64,000 nt of DNA, from positions 98,305 through 162,304 of IMG/VR virus record IMGVR_UViG_3300033146_002768. One strand, given 5' to 3'. Below, one piece after another: positions 35,179 through 41,842 of this stretch (positions are counted from its first letter, which is position 1; each line of letters opens with the position of its first letter). This stretch comes from a virus. Made by a program: the position numbers and the translations under genes. The notes under the pieces are model-generated. The model searched no databases, had not been told where the DNA came from, and worked only from the letters and a program-made list of their open reading frames with translations.

Positions 35179-35345
35179 TTCAATAACTCCCTTATTATCC
35201 TATAACAAACTAGTCCTACAGTATATGTTCTAATTATAATATAATCCACAAAATTAAATATTATACGCATACACTTTACTATCACTGTTAAGCTGAATAT
35301 TATAATCATGACTCCTATGAGATAACTAACTAAGAAGTCAAACAT
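35175..35345 (-). CDS. Small membrane protein (56 aa)
   Basis: Hydrophobic in the N-terminal half (FLVSYLIGVMIIIFSLTVIV). Starts 4 bases after the stop of the gene upstream and ends in an ATGA overlap with the gene at 35178, both typical of coupled genes. Ribosome binding site weak (AAGG). Confidence 0.5.
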   Translation of the reverse strand: MFDFLVSYLIGVMIIIFSLTVIVKCMRIIFNFVDYIIIRTYTVGLVCYRIIRELLK

Positions 35346-35349
35346 TATA

Positions 35350-35613
35350 TTACCTTGGTCTATTATTCATAGCTCTTCTCATTTGATCACCTTTAATTTT
35401 TTGATTATCCATAGCTTGTGATCTTTGTTCTGGAGTGCTGCTATTTGATGGTTTATTATTTCTAGAATCTTTAGATGCTGCTTTAATTCCAACATATCCA
35501 ACTAATAATGTTAAAGGAATTAATACACCTGCTGAGCTTTTCCAAACTTTTTTGACTTTATCCCAAATAGCGCCCTCATTTAATTTCATTAAATAATTAT
35601 CTAATATACTCAT
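35350..35613 (-). CDS. Small protein with T4-like capsid-targeting N-terminus (87 aa)
   Basis: MSILDNYLMKLNE ends in LNE at residues 11-13, followed by GAIWDKVKKVWKSSAG and a hydrophobic segment (VLIPLTLLVGYVGIKAA), then a polar, basic tail. The WDxVKKVW stretch recurs in the frameshifted gene at 36528-37044, so the two are related. Late-type promoter at 35633-35648. Confidence 0.65.
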   Translation of the reverse strand: MSILDNYLMKLNEGAIWDKVKKVWKSSAGVLIPLTLLVGYVGIKAASKDSRNNKPSNSSTPEQRSQAMDNQKIKGDQMRRAMNNRPR

Positions 35614-35632
35614 AATTTTATTCCTTGTTTTT

Positions 35633-35648
35633 ATTTTATATTTTGTTC
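35633..35648 (-). promoter_or_regulatory. Late-type promoter box
   Basis: Minus strand reads GAACAAAATATAAAAT, 20 nt before the ATG at 35613. Confidence 0.65.
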
Positions 35649-35683
35649 TATATTTTTGGTTCCATTATAAAATTATGCCAACG

Positions 35684-35728
35684 GCAAAAAAGCAGAGTGA
35701 TATATAATATTCACTCTGCTTTTTTTTG
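35684..35728. terminator. Bidirectional rho-independent terminator
   Basis: AAAAAAGCAGAGTGA / TCACTCTGCTTTTTT stem with a 10-nt AT loop. It ends the minus gene at 35731; the T-run on either strand allows both directions. Confidence 0.85.
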
Positions 35729-35730
35729 TA

Positions 35731-36177
35731 TTAAAATTCTGATTCTGGTGCTTGTTCATCACCACTACTAGTATTAGTATCTGCTTGTTCCTCATTAGGT
35801 AATTCTGATTCTGGTGCTTGTTCATCACCACTACTAGTATTAGTATCTGCTTGTTCCTCATTAGGTAATTCAGATATTGTTCTAGCTATACCTCTTGGCG
35901 GAATTGTTCCGCTTAGTTGAGGAGATCTTAATCCAAGAGCTTGTCCTATTTCTGCACTACATTCTTCATCGCAGTCACAAGATTTTTCTTGATCCCAGTC
36001 GACGTCAAATTGTTCTTCCATTTGAGCGAGCATTGCTTTTTCTTTTTCATCACCATTAATATAATGATCAACTAAGAAATCAATAATATTTATATCAAGA
36101 AGTCTAATTCTTTCTTTTAGTCTCATCCATTTTCCTTTTTCATACCAGTCATTTACTAATTCTTTACTTAATTCCAT
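35731..36177 (-). CDS. Acidic protein with 22-residue C-terminal duplication (148 aa)
   Basis: ATG at 36177 lies 5 nt after AAGGAG; a GTG six bases earlier overlaps that site. The N-terminal half is helical and charged, with a short CDCDEEC cluster near residue 70. The C-terminus carries two exact 22-residue repeats (ELPNEEQADTNTSSGDEQ as core), acidic and low in complexity, likely disordered. No family recognised. Confidence 0.6.
   Translation of the reverse strand: MELSKELVNDWYEKGKWMRLKERIRLLDINIIDFLVDHYINGDEKEKAMLAQMEEQFDVDWDQEKSCDCDEECSAEIGQALGLRSPQLSGTIPPRGIARTISELPNEEQADTNTSSGDEQAPESELPNEEQADTNTSSGDEQAPESEF
35735..35866. repeat. Exact 66-bp tandem duplication
   Basis: Two copies, 35735-35800 and 35801-35866, identical at every base. 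Being in frame and undiverged, it is recent, unlike the old repeats in the giant genes. Confidence 0.95.
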
Positions 36178-36189
36178 GTTCACTCCTTT

Positions 36190-36372
36190 TCACTTTATTG
36201 TTTTTCTTTTTGAATAACGGTCATTTGTATTTAAATTATCTGACATACCACCGATAATATTTTGATATAATAATGTTAGAATTTTCCATATGATGTTAGT
36301 TAATGCAGCGACAACGGTTAGAAATGCCATAATAATAAATATTAAAATAAGATATATTATTAAAGAATCCAT
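36190..36372 (-). CDS. Small membrane protein (60 aa)
   Basis: N-terminal hydrophobic helix (LIIYLILIFIIMAFLTVVAA) then a second weaker segment and a basic tail (RYSKRKTIK). ATG after AAGGAGG. Function unknown. Confidence 0.55.
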   Translation of the reverse strand: MDSLIIYLILIFIIMAFLTVVAALTNIIWKILTLLYQNIIGGMSDNLNTNDRYSKRKTIK

Positions 36373-36374
36373 TA

Positions 36375-36485
36375 CTAACCTCCTTGATATTTAATAAAAG
36401 TTACAAAAAAATTACCAAACCAAATACCACATGCTGTTGATATACTAAGCATAAAAATAAAATATATTATACCTCTCCAGTCCAT
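36375..36485 (-). CDS. Very small membrane protein (36 aa)
   Basis: ATG 5 nt after AAGGA. Hydrophobic throughout (IIYFIFMLSISTACGIWFG). Its last codons contain the Shine-Dalgarno site of the gene at 36372. Confidence 0.5.
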   Translation of the reverse strand: MDWRGIIYFIFMLSISTACGIWFGNFFVTFIKYQGG

Positions 36486-36494
36486 AACTATCCT

Positions 36495-36508
36495 TTTTTA
36501 TTATGTTC
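36495..36508 (-). promoter_or_regulatory. Late-type promoter box
   Basis: Minus strand reads GAACATAATAAAAA and runs straight into AAGGA, leaving a very short leader before the ATG at 36485. Confidence 0.4.
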
Positions 36509-36527
36509 TTTTTGTATATTTTATTTT

Positions 36528-37044
36528 CTAAAAGTCATCAAAGTCTTTACTTTTTCTAATAATAGAACCAGTCTTTTGTTTTTGAGGTTCTGATTTAGTA
36601 GAAGTCTTACCACCACTAGAATTTGAACTTATTTTGGTTCCGCCCATTTTAAGACACTTAACAAATTTACCATGTCTAAATGAAGCTTGTCCACCGTTAC
36701 CACATTTAGCTCTTACTATATCACCTTTAGCTGACATTTCTTCTCTACGTTTTTTAGACTTAGCTTTAAATCTTTTCATCATTGGACTATCTTCTTTCTT
36801 TTGTTTAGGTGCAACTTTTTTATCTTTATTTCTTAATGCTAATCCAGCAGCAAGACCAGCCCCACCAGCTATTATTTTACCTTTATGATCCCCAAACTTT
36901 CTTAACAGCATCCCAAGTTTTACCTTCAATGATTTCTTCTTTCTTTTTCTTTTTCTTAACTCCATGTAATCCTTCTATACCAGGAAGTCCAGCAGCAGAA
37001 GAAACCATTTCATTTATTTTATTAATTATTTGAGAACGATCCAT
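36528..37044 (-). pseudogene. Capsid-targeted basic protein gene with a +1 frameshift
   Basis: Frame one starts at ATG 37044, 7 nt after AGGAG, and gives MDRSQIINKINE (capsid-targeting-like, INE at 10-12), a Lys-rich run, then TWDAVKKVW before TAA at 36883-36885. The next frame continues with KGKIIAGGAGLAAGLALRNK and a basic Gly/Ser/Cys-containing body to 36528. Joining at the GGGG run at 36890-36893 by dropping one base gives a smooth protein of about 171 residues that resembles the gene at 35350 (WDKVKKVW followed by a hydrophobic stretch). It may be a sequencing error, a real mutation or programmed frameshifting. An internal ATG at 36965 would give a product lacking the targeting sequence. 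Confidence 0.6.
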
Positions 37045-37061
37045 AATATATCTCCTAATAA

Positions 37062-37079
37062 GTATTTATAATATGTTCC
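37062..37079 (-). promoter_or_regulatory. Late-type promoter box
   Basis: Minus strand reads GGAACATATTATAAATAC, with an exact TATAAATA, 18 nt before the ATG at 37044. Confidence 0.7.
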
Positions 37080-37095
37080 ATTTATCATCAAAGGA

Positions 37096-37131
37096 ACTAT
37101 ATATATTACAATACATAAGAGAAAGGATTAT
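37096..37131 (+). promoter_or_regulatory. Early-type promoter block
   Basis: ACTATATATATTA, 13 nt including CATAAG, then AAAGGATTAT, 25 nt before the ATG at 37157. Divergent from the late box at 37062-37079. Confidence 0.75.
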
Positions 37132-37156
37132 TAATTTTAATTTAATGGAGTAAACT

Positions 37157-37333
37157 ATGGATAAGGAGATTTGTGAACAATGTAAAAAGAAGGCAGATGA
37201 TAGAGGTCTTTTTACTTATGCTTTTATAAGCGAAGATCTTATTAAACCGATTGAAACTAAAGAAGTATGTTTTGATTGTCGAAAAAATCTAACAGAGTTT
37301 GATGAAATGAAAAAACAATATCAAAACAATTAA
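37157..37333 (+). CDS. Small zinc-binding-like protein (58 aa)
   Basis: Two CxxC pairs, ICEQCKKK near residue 6 and VCFDCRKN near residue 42, typical of a small zinc ribbon. ATG 7 nt after GGAG. First gene after an early-type promoter. Confidence 0.65.
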   Translation: MDKEICEQCKKKADDRGLFTYAFISEDLIKPIETKEVCFDCRKNLTEFDEMKKQYQNN

Positions 37334-37343
37334 GGAGAATAAT

Positions 37344-37694
37344 ATGAAAGAACAACCATCATCAGCCCCATTTTTCGCTACGTTAGCATTTACATTTATG
37401 GTTGGATTAATTGCTGTATCATGGACTTCAACTAAACAAATAAGTCAATTAAAATATGAATCATTAATTGATAATAAAACAATCAATTCATTAACTAACG
37501 AGACTCATGAATTGAAGTCAAGAAGTCATTATTTTGAATCTCTTTTAAAAGAATCTAAAGGATCAAATGATACAATGATTGCTGATTTGATGAATTATAA
37601 ATCTCAAATTGAAAAGATGAAAGCTGAAATTGAAGAATATGAATCTGTTCAATTACAAAGTAATGAAGTTTTAAAGAAATTAATGTTGAATTAA
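37344..37694 (+). CDS. Membrane-anchored coiled-coil protein (116 aa)
   Basis: One N-terminal helix (APFFATLAFTFMVGLIAVSW) then about 85 residues of Glu/Lys/Ser-rich coiled coil. Signal-anchor topology, so the coil probably lies in the periplasm. Could be a spanin-like or envelope-acting early protein; no family recognised. Confidence 0.6.
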   Translation: MKEQPSSAPFFATLAFTFMVGLIAVSWTSTKQISQLKYESLIDNKTINSLTNETHELKSRSHYFESLLKESKGSNDTMIADLMNYKSQIEKMKAEIEEYESVQLQSNEVLKKLMLN

Positions 37695-37713
37695 AATCTA
37701 AATAATTCAATAA

Positions 37714-37742
37714 TTAAAGAGCAGTCAGAGTGCTCTTTTTTG
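37714..37742. terminator. Bidirectional rho-independent terminator
   Basis: AAAGAGCA / TGCTCTTT stem, 7-nt loop, followed by T-run. Lies between convergent genes and overlaps the end of the minus gene at 37725. Confidence 0.85.
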
Positions 37743-38168
37743 TATCTTTTTAATAATTTTAGTAGTAGAAATCCCTTTAACAATCGGAATTCTTATAGTT
37801 TTATCTTCTATTTTTTTAGGAGACCAGTCTGACCCTTTAACTAAAAAATCGGGTTTTATTTTTTCTATTAATTTTTTTGGTGTTTTTTCATTAAAAATTA
37901 CAACATGATCAACATATTTTAATGATGATAAAATTTCAGCTCTATGATCTTGATTAATAATAGGTCGTTTTTGACCTTTTATTTCTTTAATAGACGAGTC
38001 TGAGTTTAATCCAACAATTAAAAAATCGCCTAATTTTGATGCTTCTCGTAAACATTTTATATGACCTACATGTAAAATATCAAAACAACCATTCGTAAAA
38101 ACTACTCTTCTATGAAATTGTCGATAAACTTCCATGACATATTCTATTTCATCTTGAGTATTTATCAT
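37725..38168 (-). CDS. RfaE/HldE C-terminal-type adenylyltransferase (147 aa)
   Basis: Cytidylyltransferase-fold enzyme: TNGCFDILHVGHI carries the HxGH signature, followed by LIVGLNSDSSIKEIKGQKRP, DHRAEILSSLKYVD and a late KPDFLVKGSDW. These match the adenylyltransferase domain of HldE (formerly RfaE), which turns heptose-1-phosphate into ADP-heptose for LPS. The kinase half is missing; stand-alone forms (HldC or RfaE2) exist. In a phage it may supply a nucleotide-activated sugar for glycosylation or alter host LPS (inference). The start overlaps the upstream stop as ATGA. Confidence 0.85.
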   Translation of the reverse strand: MINTQDEIEYVMEVYRQFHRRVVFTNGCFDILHVGHIKCLREASKLGDFLIVGLNSDSSIKEIKGQKRPIINQDHRAEILSSLKYVDHVVIFNEKTPKKLIEKIKPDFLVKGSDWSPKKIEDKTIRIPIVKGISTTKIIKKIQKRAL

Positions 38169-38341
38169 TTCATTCCTTTATAATCACCTAAAATTCCATT
38201 AAAATATTTTTTAATTTTAGGAACTATTGGGTATCCGAAGTGAGCTGACCAATGTTCAATATTAATATAAATAATATATCCTGCCCACCAAACTATACCG
38301 ATATTAAAAATTCTTTCACCTACATCAATCCAATAATTCAT
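38165..38341 (-). CDS. Small aromatic-rich protein (58 aa)
   Basis: ATG follows AAAGGAG. Hydrophobic centre with many Trp/Tyr/Ile (IFNIGIVWWAGYIIYINIEH), probably membrane-associated. It overlaps the adenylyltransferase start, so the two are coupled. Confidence 0.55.
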   Translation of the reverse strand: MNYWIDVGERIFNIGIVWWAGYIIYINIEHWSAHFGYPIVPKIKKYFNGILGDYKGMK

Positions 38342-38351
38342 AAATTTCTCC

Positions 38352-38366
38352 TTTTATAATTTGTTC
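38352..38366 (-). promoter_or_regulatory. Late-type promoter box
   Basis: Minus strand reads GAACAAATTATAAAAGGAG; box and Shine-Dalgarno site are fused, 10-25 nt before the ATG at 38341. Confidence 0.55.
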
Positions 38367-38473
38367 TTTATATACAAAATAGTTTCTTATAATGCCTCAA
38401 CGAGCTTAAATAGCGTTTAATGAGGTTTAATAAAGTTTCGTGATAAGGAGGTTACCTTTCAATAAACATTAAA

Positions 38474-38516
38474 AATACAAAAAAATAATGTTATATTTAA
38501 TATCTTATATTATTTT
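38474..38516 (-). terminator. Possible AT-only terminator
   Basis: AAAAAATAAT / ATTATTTTTT stem around an AT-rich loop, overlapping the end of the gene at 38510. It lacks GC pairs, so it is weak. Confidence 0.4.
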
Positions 38517-38755
38517 TTTCGTTGTTTTATTAATATGTCTTGATGGTTAACTCCTTCTCTACCATTTAAAAAAACCTTCTTAACTGATCTTGTTATTACA
38601 TTTCCTTCATTACGAATTTGTTGAACGATTATTAGATTGTCTTCTTCCGCTAATGAAATTATTCTTGCTAATTTTTCAGCGGATTGATTTTTTACAGTAA
38701 GTGTTTTAATTTTTCCATCAATAGTACTAGTATCAATAACATGAATATAAATCAT
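38510..38755 (-). CDS. Unrecognised protein (81 aa)
   Basis: Alternating beta/helix pattern (YIHVIDTSTIDGKIKTLTVK, then KLARIISLAEEDNLIIV) with a basic C-terminus. ATG after AAAAGGAG. A late-type box lies about 105 nt upstream at 38859. No family recognised. Confidence 0.55.
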   Translation of the reverse strand: MIYIHVIDTSTIDGKIKTLTVKNQSAEKLARIISLAEEDNLIIVQQIRNEGNVITRSVKKVFLNGREGVNHQDILIKQRKK

Positions 38756-38858
38756 ATTAGCTCCTTTTCAATTCAGCAAAAATAATCATATAACACAACA
38801 CAATTGTTAAATAATATATATAGTTTTTTAATCTAAAATGGATAGAATTTTTTGGTCT

Positions 38859-38874
38859 AATTTATAATATGTTC
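38859..38874 (-). promoter_or_regulatory. Late-type promoter box
   Basis: Minus strand reads GAACATATTATAAATT. The leader to the ATG at 38755 is unusually long (about 105 nt) and contains a 10-codon ORF. Confidence 0.5.
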
Positions 38875-38895
38875 GGATACATTATGGTTTAAATT

Positions 38896-38930
38896 ACTAT
38901 ATATATTATTGTGTAATAGTAAAGGATTAT
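38896..38930 (+). promoter_or_regulatory. Early-type promoter block
   Basis: ACTATATATATTA, 12 nt including TAATAG, then AAAGGATTAT, about 25 nt before the ATG at 38955. Confidence 0.75.
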
Positions 38931-38954
38931 CACTTTAATTTAATGGAGGTTATT

Positions 38955-39110
38955 ATGGAAGATATGATAGTGAAGTTTATTCAAGATTATCAAATGTTGA
39001 TAGTTGGTGTAATTGCCATTGTGGCTGTAGGATTAGGATTCTATCTTTATAAAAAATCTGGCTTGTATAGCAGAAAAGTCCCCCAAGACTTATATAAAGA
39101 TATTAGGTAA
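38955..39110 (+). CDS. Small membrane protein (51 aa)
   Basis: ATG 6 nt after GGAGG. One hydrophobic helix (MLIVGVIAIVAVGLGFYLYK) with a basic C-terminal tail. First gene of an early-type plus operon. Confidence 0.6.
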   Translation: MEDMIVKFIQDYQMLIVGVIAIVAVGLGFYLYKKSGLYSRKVPQDLYKDIR

Positions 39111-39148
39111 TCTAAATGTTTTTTATAATTTAAAAAAGGAGAATAGTT

Positions 39149-40012
39149 ATGATAGATACAAGTCAAATGAGACTTGACCCTACAGATCCTGATTCTTATA
39201 GAGCTTTATATGCAGCAGTAGATAAGAATTTTGCTGAGGCAATAACAACCGTTAATGAAACTGCTATAGAACATTATAACAGATTTGTTAAGTTCGAACA
39301 ATCAGATGATGTAAAGCTTCATATTATTCATCCTCGACATGTTGATGATAGTCAACCAAAATTTAAAAAACGGAAAAATGTTTTTTATCAAGGAAAGTTG
39401 ATTATTGCTCTTGCTGTAGATGATCATATGTTAGAAGAAATGGAACGACAAAACAATGAACCTTTAGAAGAATGGTTGGAAGTTATCAGAATGGTTATTG
39501 AGGATAATATGTCATTTATTAAAAGAAAACGAGTTGCTGAATCTGATAAAGAACATCGGGTCAGAGTTAAACGGTTTCTAGGGCTTGAGTATGAAGTTAT
39601 GGAAATGATTAATAATAAATCTCGACAAAATGCCCTTGATGAAGGAATTGAATATTATAATTCAGAAGCTTCTAAGGAAGCTGCTAAGGAAGGTGTAAGA
39701 CAACATTTCAAAATAGAGGAAGAAAATAAAGAAAAAGCTTCCATACAATTAGATGTGGATAAACAAACTTATTCATATTTTATATGGGGAATAATAAGTG
39801 TTGTTGGTTTCTCATGTCTTATTTTGAATAGTTTAGGGTGGTTTCCCGTTTTTATACCATTGACGATATTTTCAACTTGTGTTATTCTTTGTTCAATTAT
39901 TGCTTTTTCAAAATCAGAAAAATCACATTTTGAGAAAATAAATAATAACAAAGCATATGAAGTTGGATTTAAAAATACCACAATGAAAATTGTTAAAGGA
40001 ATTTTTAATTAA
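39149..40012 (+). CDS. Unrecognised protein with C-terminal membrane hairpin (287 aa)
   Basis: Soluble, charged N-terminal ~205 residues, with a beta-like segment (FYQGKLIIALAVDD) and helical stretches (LDEGIEYYNSEASKEAAKEG). Two hydrophobic helices follow at about residues 212-226 and 235-252 (PVFIPLTIFSTCVILCSIIA). Both ends are therefore likely on the same side of the inner membrane. ATG after AAAAGGAG. No family recognised. Confidence 0.65.
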   Translation: MIDTSQMRLDPTDPDSYRALYAAVDKNFAEAITTVNETAIEHYNRFVKFEQSDDVKLHIIHPRHVDDSQPKFKKRKNVFYQGKLIIALAVDDHMLEEMERQNNEPLEEWLEVIRMVIEDNMSFIKRKRVAESDKEHRVRVKRFLGLEYEVMEMINNKSRQNALDEGIEYYNSEASKEAAKEGVRQHFKIEEENKEKASIQLDVDKQTYSYFIWGIISVVGFSCLILNSLGWFPVFIPLTIFSTCVILCSIIAFSKSEKSHFEKINNNKAYEVGFKNTTMKIVKGIFN

Positions 40013-40022
40013 GGAGATTGAT

Positions 40023-40175
40023 ATGAAACATGTTATAGTATTGGGTATGATTGGGATGTCTGCATTCTTTTTCTTTGGTGATGCTGAAGCGATAACAAGT
40101 ATGATGGCAACAGCATGTTGGACTGGGGGTTTAGCTGTAATGGTTATTGGATTGTTTAAAGCAATTCTTAACTAA
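40023..40175 (+). CDS. Small membrane protein (50 aa)
   Basis: I take ATG at 40023 because GGAG lies upstream (GGAGATTGAT) and earlier in-frame codons overlap the preceding gene. Signal-like N-terminus (VIVLGMIGMSAFFFFGDAEA) and a second hydrophobic segment (GLAVMVIGLFKAIL). Confidence 0.55.
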   Translation: MKHVIVLGMIGMSAFFFFGDAEAITSMMATACWTGGLAVMVIGLFKAILN

Positions 40176-40183
40176 CAAGAATT

Positions 40184-40224
40184 AAAAAGGGGGTTGCAAT
40201 ATTATTATGCAACCCCTTTTTTTT
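40184..40224. terminator. Bidirectional rho-independent terminator
   Basis: AAAAAGGGGTTGCA / TGCAACCCCTTTTT stem with one bulged G and an AT-rich loop, T-run of eight. It separates convergent genes. Confidence 0.9.
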
Positions 40225-40231
40225 GTATAAA

Positions 40232-40474
40232 TTATCTTCTAGATGCTGTTCTGGTTCTTCCAGCATATTTTTTATGTACTTTTTTTCTATAATCTTTACA
40301 TCTATCACAATATTTTTTCATCATTTTATATAATGGATCTCCACGCTTTCTAGCCATAGAAGTAGATAGTTGACCTTGAGCTCTTTTAATTTTTGTCTTT
40401 CGACTAATAGTAGCACGGGATCTTTGTTTTCGAGCTTCTTGTAACATATTTAAGTAATCATTTATATAACTCAT
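40232..40474 (-). CDS. Small basic protein with T4-like capsid-targeting N-terminus (80 aa)
   Basis: MSYINDYLNMLQE ends in LQE at residues 11-13. The rest is extremely basic (KTKIKRAQGQLSTSMARKRG, KKVHKKYAGRTRTASRR) with a CDRC pair, like a DNA-packing internal head protein. TATAAATA lies at 40493-40500, just upstream. Confidence 0.65.
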   Translation of the reverse strand: MSYINDYLNMLQEARKQRSRATISRKTKIKRAQGQLSTSMARKRGDPLYKMMKKYCDRCKDYRKKVHKKYAGRTRTASRR

Positions 40475-40485
40475 TTTTATATTCC

Positions 40486-40878
40486 TTATACGTATTTATA
40501 CATATTACAATTTAATGTTTTGTTTTGAAATTTTGCTGATCTATAACATAACGGAGTAAATTTAGTTAACCCAATAACTCCGCTGAATTTACAATTATCG
40601 CAACTTATTTTAACTGATAACTCTCCATCTATATGAGATATTATTTGTATGTTATCAGATATAAATTCATCATCACCAAATATTAAAAGAGATGCAGATG
40701 AAGTAGATATAATAATATTAGCCTCTAAATGTTCAACATAACCATATTCAATAGTACCAAAAGATTCTGAGTTAATATAAACATTTGCTGTCAAACTGGT
40801 TATTTCATGTATTTTTTCTAATGTAGAATTTATAGAAATAGTTGCATGATTATAACTAGTTAAACTTATATCAGCCAT
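40486..40878 (-). CDS. Small member of the giant-repeat family (130 aa)
   Basis: Contains about two units of the giant-protein repeat (GYVEHLEANIIISTSSAS then LLIFGDDEFISDNIQIIS) at 23-residue spacing. The C-terminus has cysteines (SCDNCKFSG, PLCYRS) and the short run GLTKFTPLCY, loosely like the end of giant B (GRTPCALKF). It may be a cap, adaptor or remnant of the repeat family. ATG after AGAGG. Confidence 0.6.
   Translation of the reverse strand: MADISLTSYNHATISINSTLEKIHEITSLTANVYINSESFGTIEYGYVEHLEANIIISTSSASLLIFGDDEFISDNIQIISHIDGELSVKISCDNCKFSGVIGLTKFTPLCYRSAKFQNKTLNCNMYKYV
40493..40500 (-). promoter_or_regulatory. T4-like late box TATAAATA
   Basis: Exact TATAAATA on the minus strand, about 19 nt before the ATG at 40474 and overlapping the end of the preceding gene. 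No GAACA element precedes it. Confidence 0.45.
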
Positions 40879-40881
40879 TTA

Positions 40882-41568
40882 TTAAACCTCTTTAATTTTA
40901 AAGTCTTTTAGTTTATCATCATATTCTACATATGTATAATTATGAATCATGTCGCCACAATTTATATATGTACAATTGTCATGAGATGATATCTTAGGAA
41001 AATGAGTATGTCCCATTACAAGATAATTACATTTATGATTGTATGCATCAATAGCTTCTATTTCAACATCTTTAAGTAATTGAGCATAATAATCTTTATT
41101 TCTTTTACTAGATAAAGATTTACCAAATAACTTTCTAAAGAATGCTTTTAAATTAATACCAAAAATTCTTTCAGTAATCCAGTGAGGTACAAATAATATT
41201 TTACCTAACCAAGAATATTTATTTACTAAATTATCAAATTGACACCCATGTATAATAAACACATCATCTAATAATAACTCACTGACAACTTTTGAATATA
41301 AGAATGTTAATCTTAAATCTACGGCATCAGGATCATGATTACCTTCTATATAATAAACATCTTTTTGAGTAGATACATCATTTATAACATTTACTATATC
41401 AGTATTTTTTCTAATTATATCATAAAAACAATCTTCCCAAATATCAAAAATATCACCATTCAAAACAATTCTATCATATTCTGAGCATTTAAGTAATTTA
41501 ATAACTTCATCTTTTTTATTAAATAAAGGACTACCTAAATGCAAATCTGAAAGAATTAATGTTTTCAT
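40882..41568 (-). CDS. LpxH-like calcineurin-type phosphoesterase (228 aa)
   Basis: All metal-binding motifs are present in order: LILSDLHLGSP, VLNGDIFDIWED, IEGNHDPD, FIIHGCQFD and VMGHTHFPK. The family includes UDP-2,3-diacylglucosamine hydrolase (LpxH) and other metallophosphoesterases; length and the insert FVPHWITERIFG fit LpxH-like proteins. The substrate is not proven; lipid A precursor, nucleotides or glycan phosphates are possible. Starts in a TAATG overlap with the upstream gene. Confidence 0.8.
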   Translation of the reverse strand: MKTLILSDLHLGSPLFNKKDEVIKLLKCSEYDRIVLNGDIFDIWEDCFYDIIRKNTDIVNVINDVSTQKDVYYIEGNHDPDAVDLRLTFLYSKVVSELLLDDVFIIHGCQFDNLVNKYSWLGKILFVPHWITERIFGINLKAFFRKLFGKSLSSKRNKDYYAQLLKDVEIEAIDAYNHKCNYLVMGHTHFPKISSHDNCTYINCGDMIHNYTYVEYDDKLKDFKIKEV

Positions 41569-41837
41569 TAGAACTCCTTAAATGGTTTATTTTTTTTACT
41601 TAAATGAATATGCCAATGAGTATCTGAATCGGAAATTGTATCGTCGATAAAAAGTCCTTTATGCTTTTCTTTAATAATTCTTAAAACTTCTTTTTTTTCA
41701 TCAGTTGATATTTTATTTCTATGTTCTTTTAAAATAATCATTGGGACAAAATGTTTATTACATTTAACTCCAAAAAATCTTTCTGTTTCCCATAGTTTCC
41801 TTTTGACTTTACACATCTTACATTTTATTCGTGCCAT
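41568..41837 (-). CDS. Small zinc-ribbon protein (89 aa)
   Basis: CKMCKVKRKLWETERFFGVKC gives three Cys near the N-terminus, and HWHIHL near the C-terminus may add metal ligands. I recall similar short phage proteins but no function. It overlaps the phosphoesterase start by one codon. Confidence 0.6.
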   Translation of the reverse strand: MARIKCKMCKVKRKLWETERFFGVKCNKHFVPMIILKEHRNKISTDEKKEVLRIIKEKHKGLFIDDTISDSDTHWHIHLSKKNKPFKEF

Positions 41838-41842
41838 TTCAC

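Noticed and set aside
35673-35861. Second minus-strand frame with repeated MRNKQILILVVVMNKHQN
   Set aside because: It is the 66-bp duplication read out of frame with the gene at 35731.
38440-38460. Strong Shine-Dalgarno sequence TAAGGAGGT on the plus strand
   Set aside because: No start codon or open frame follows it; likely chance within an intergenic stretch.
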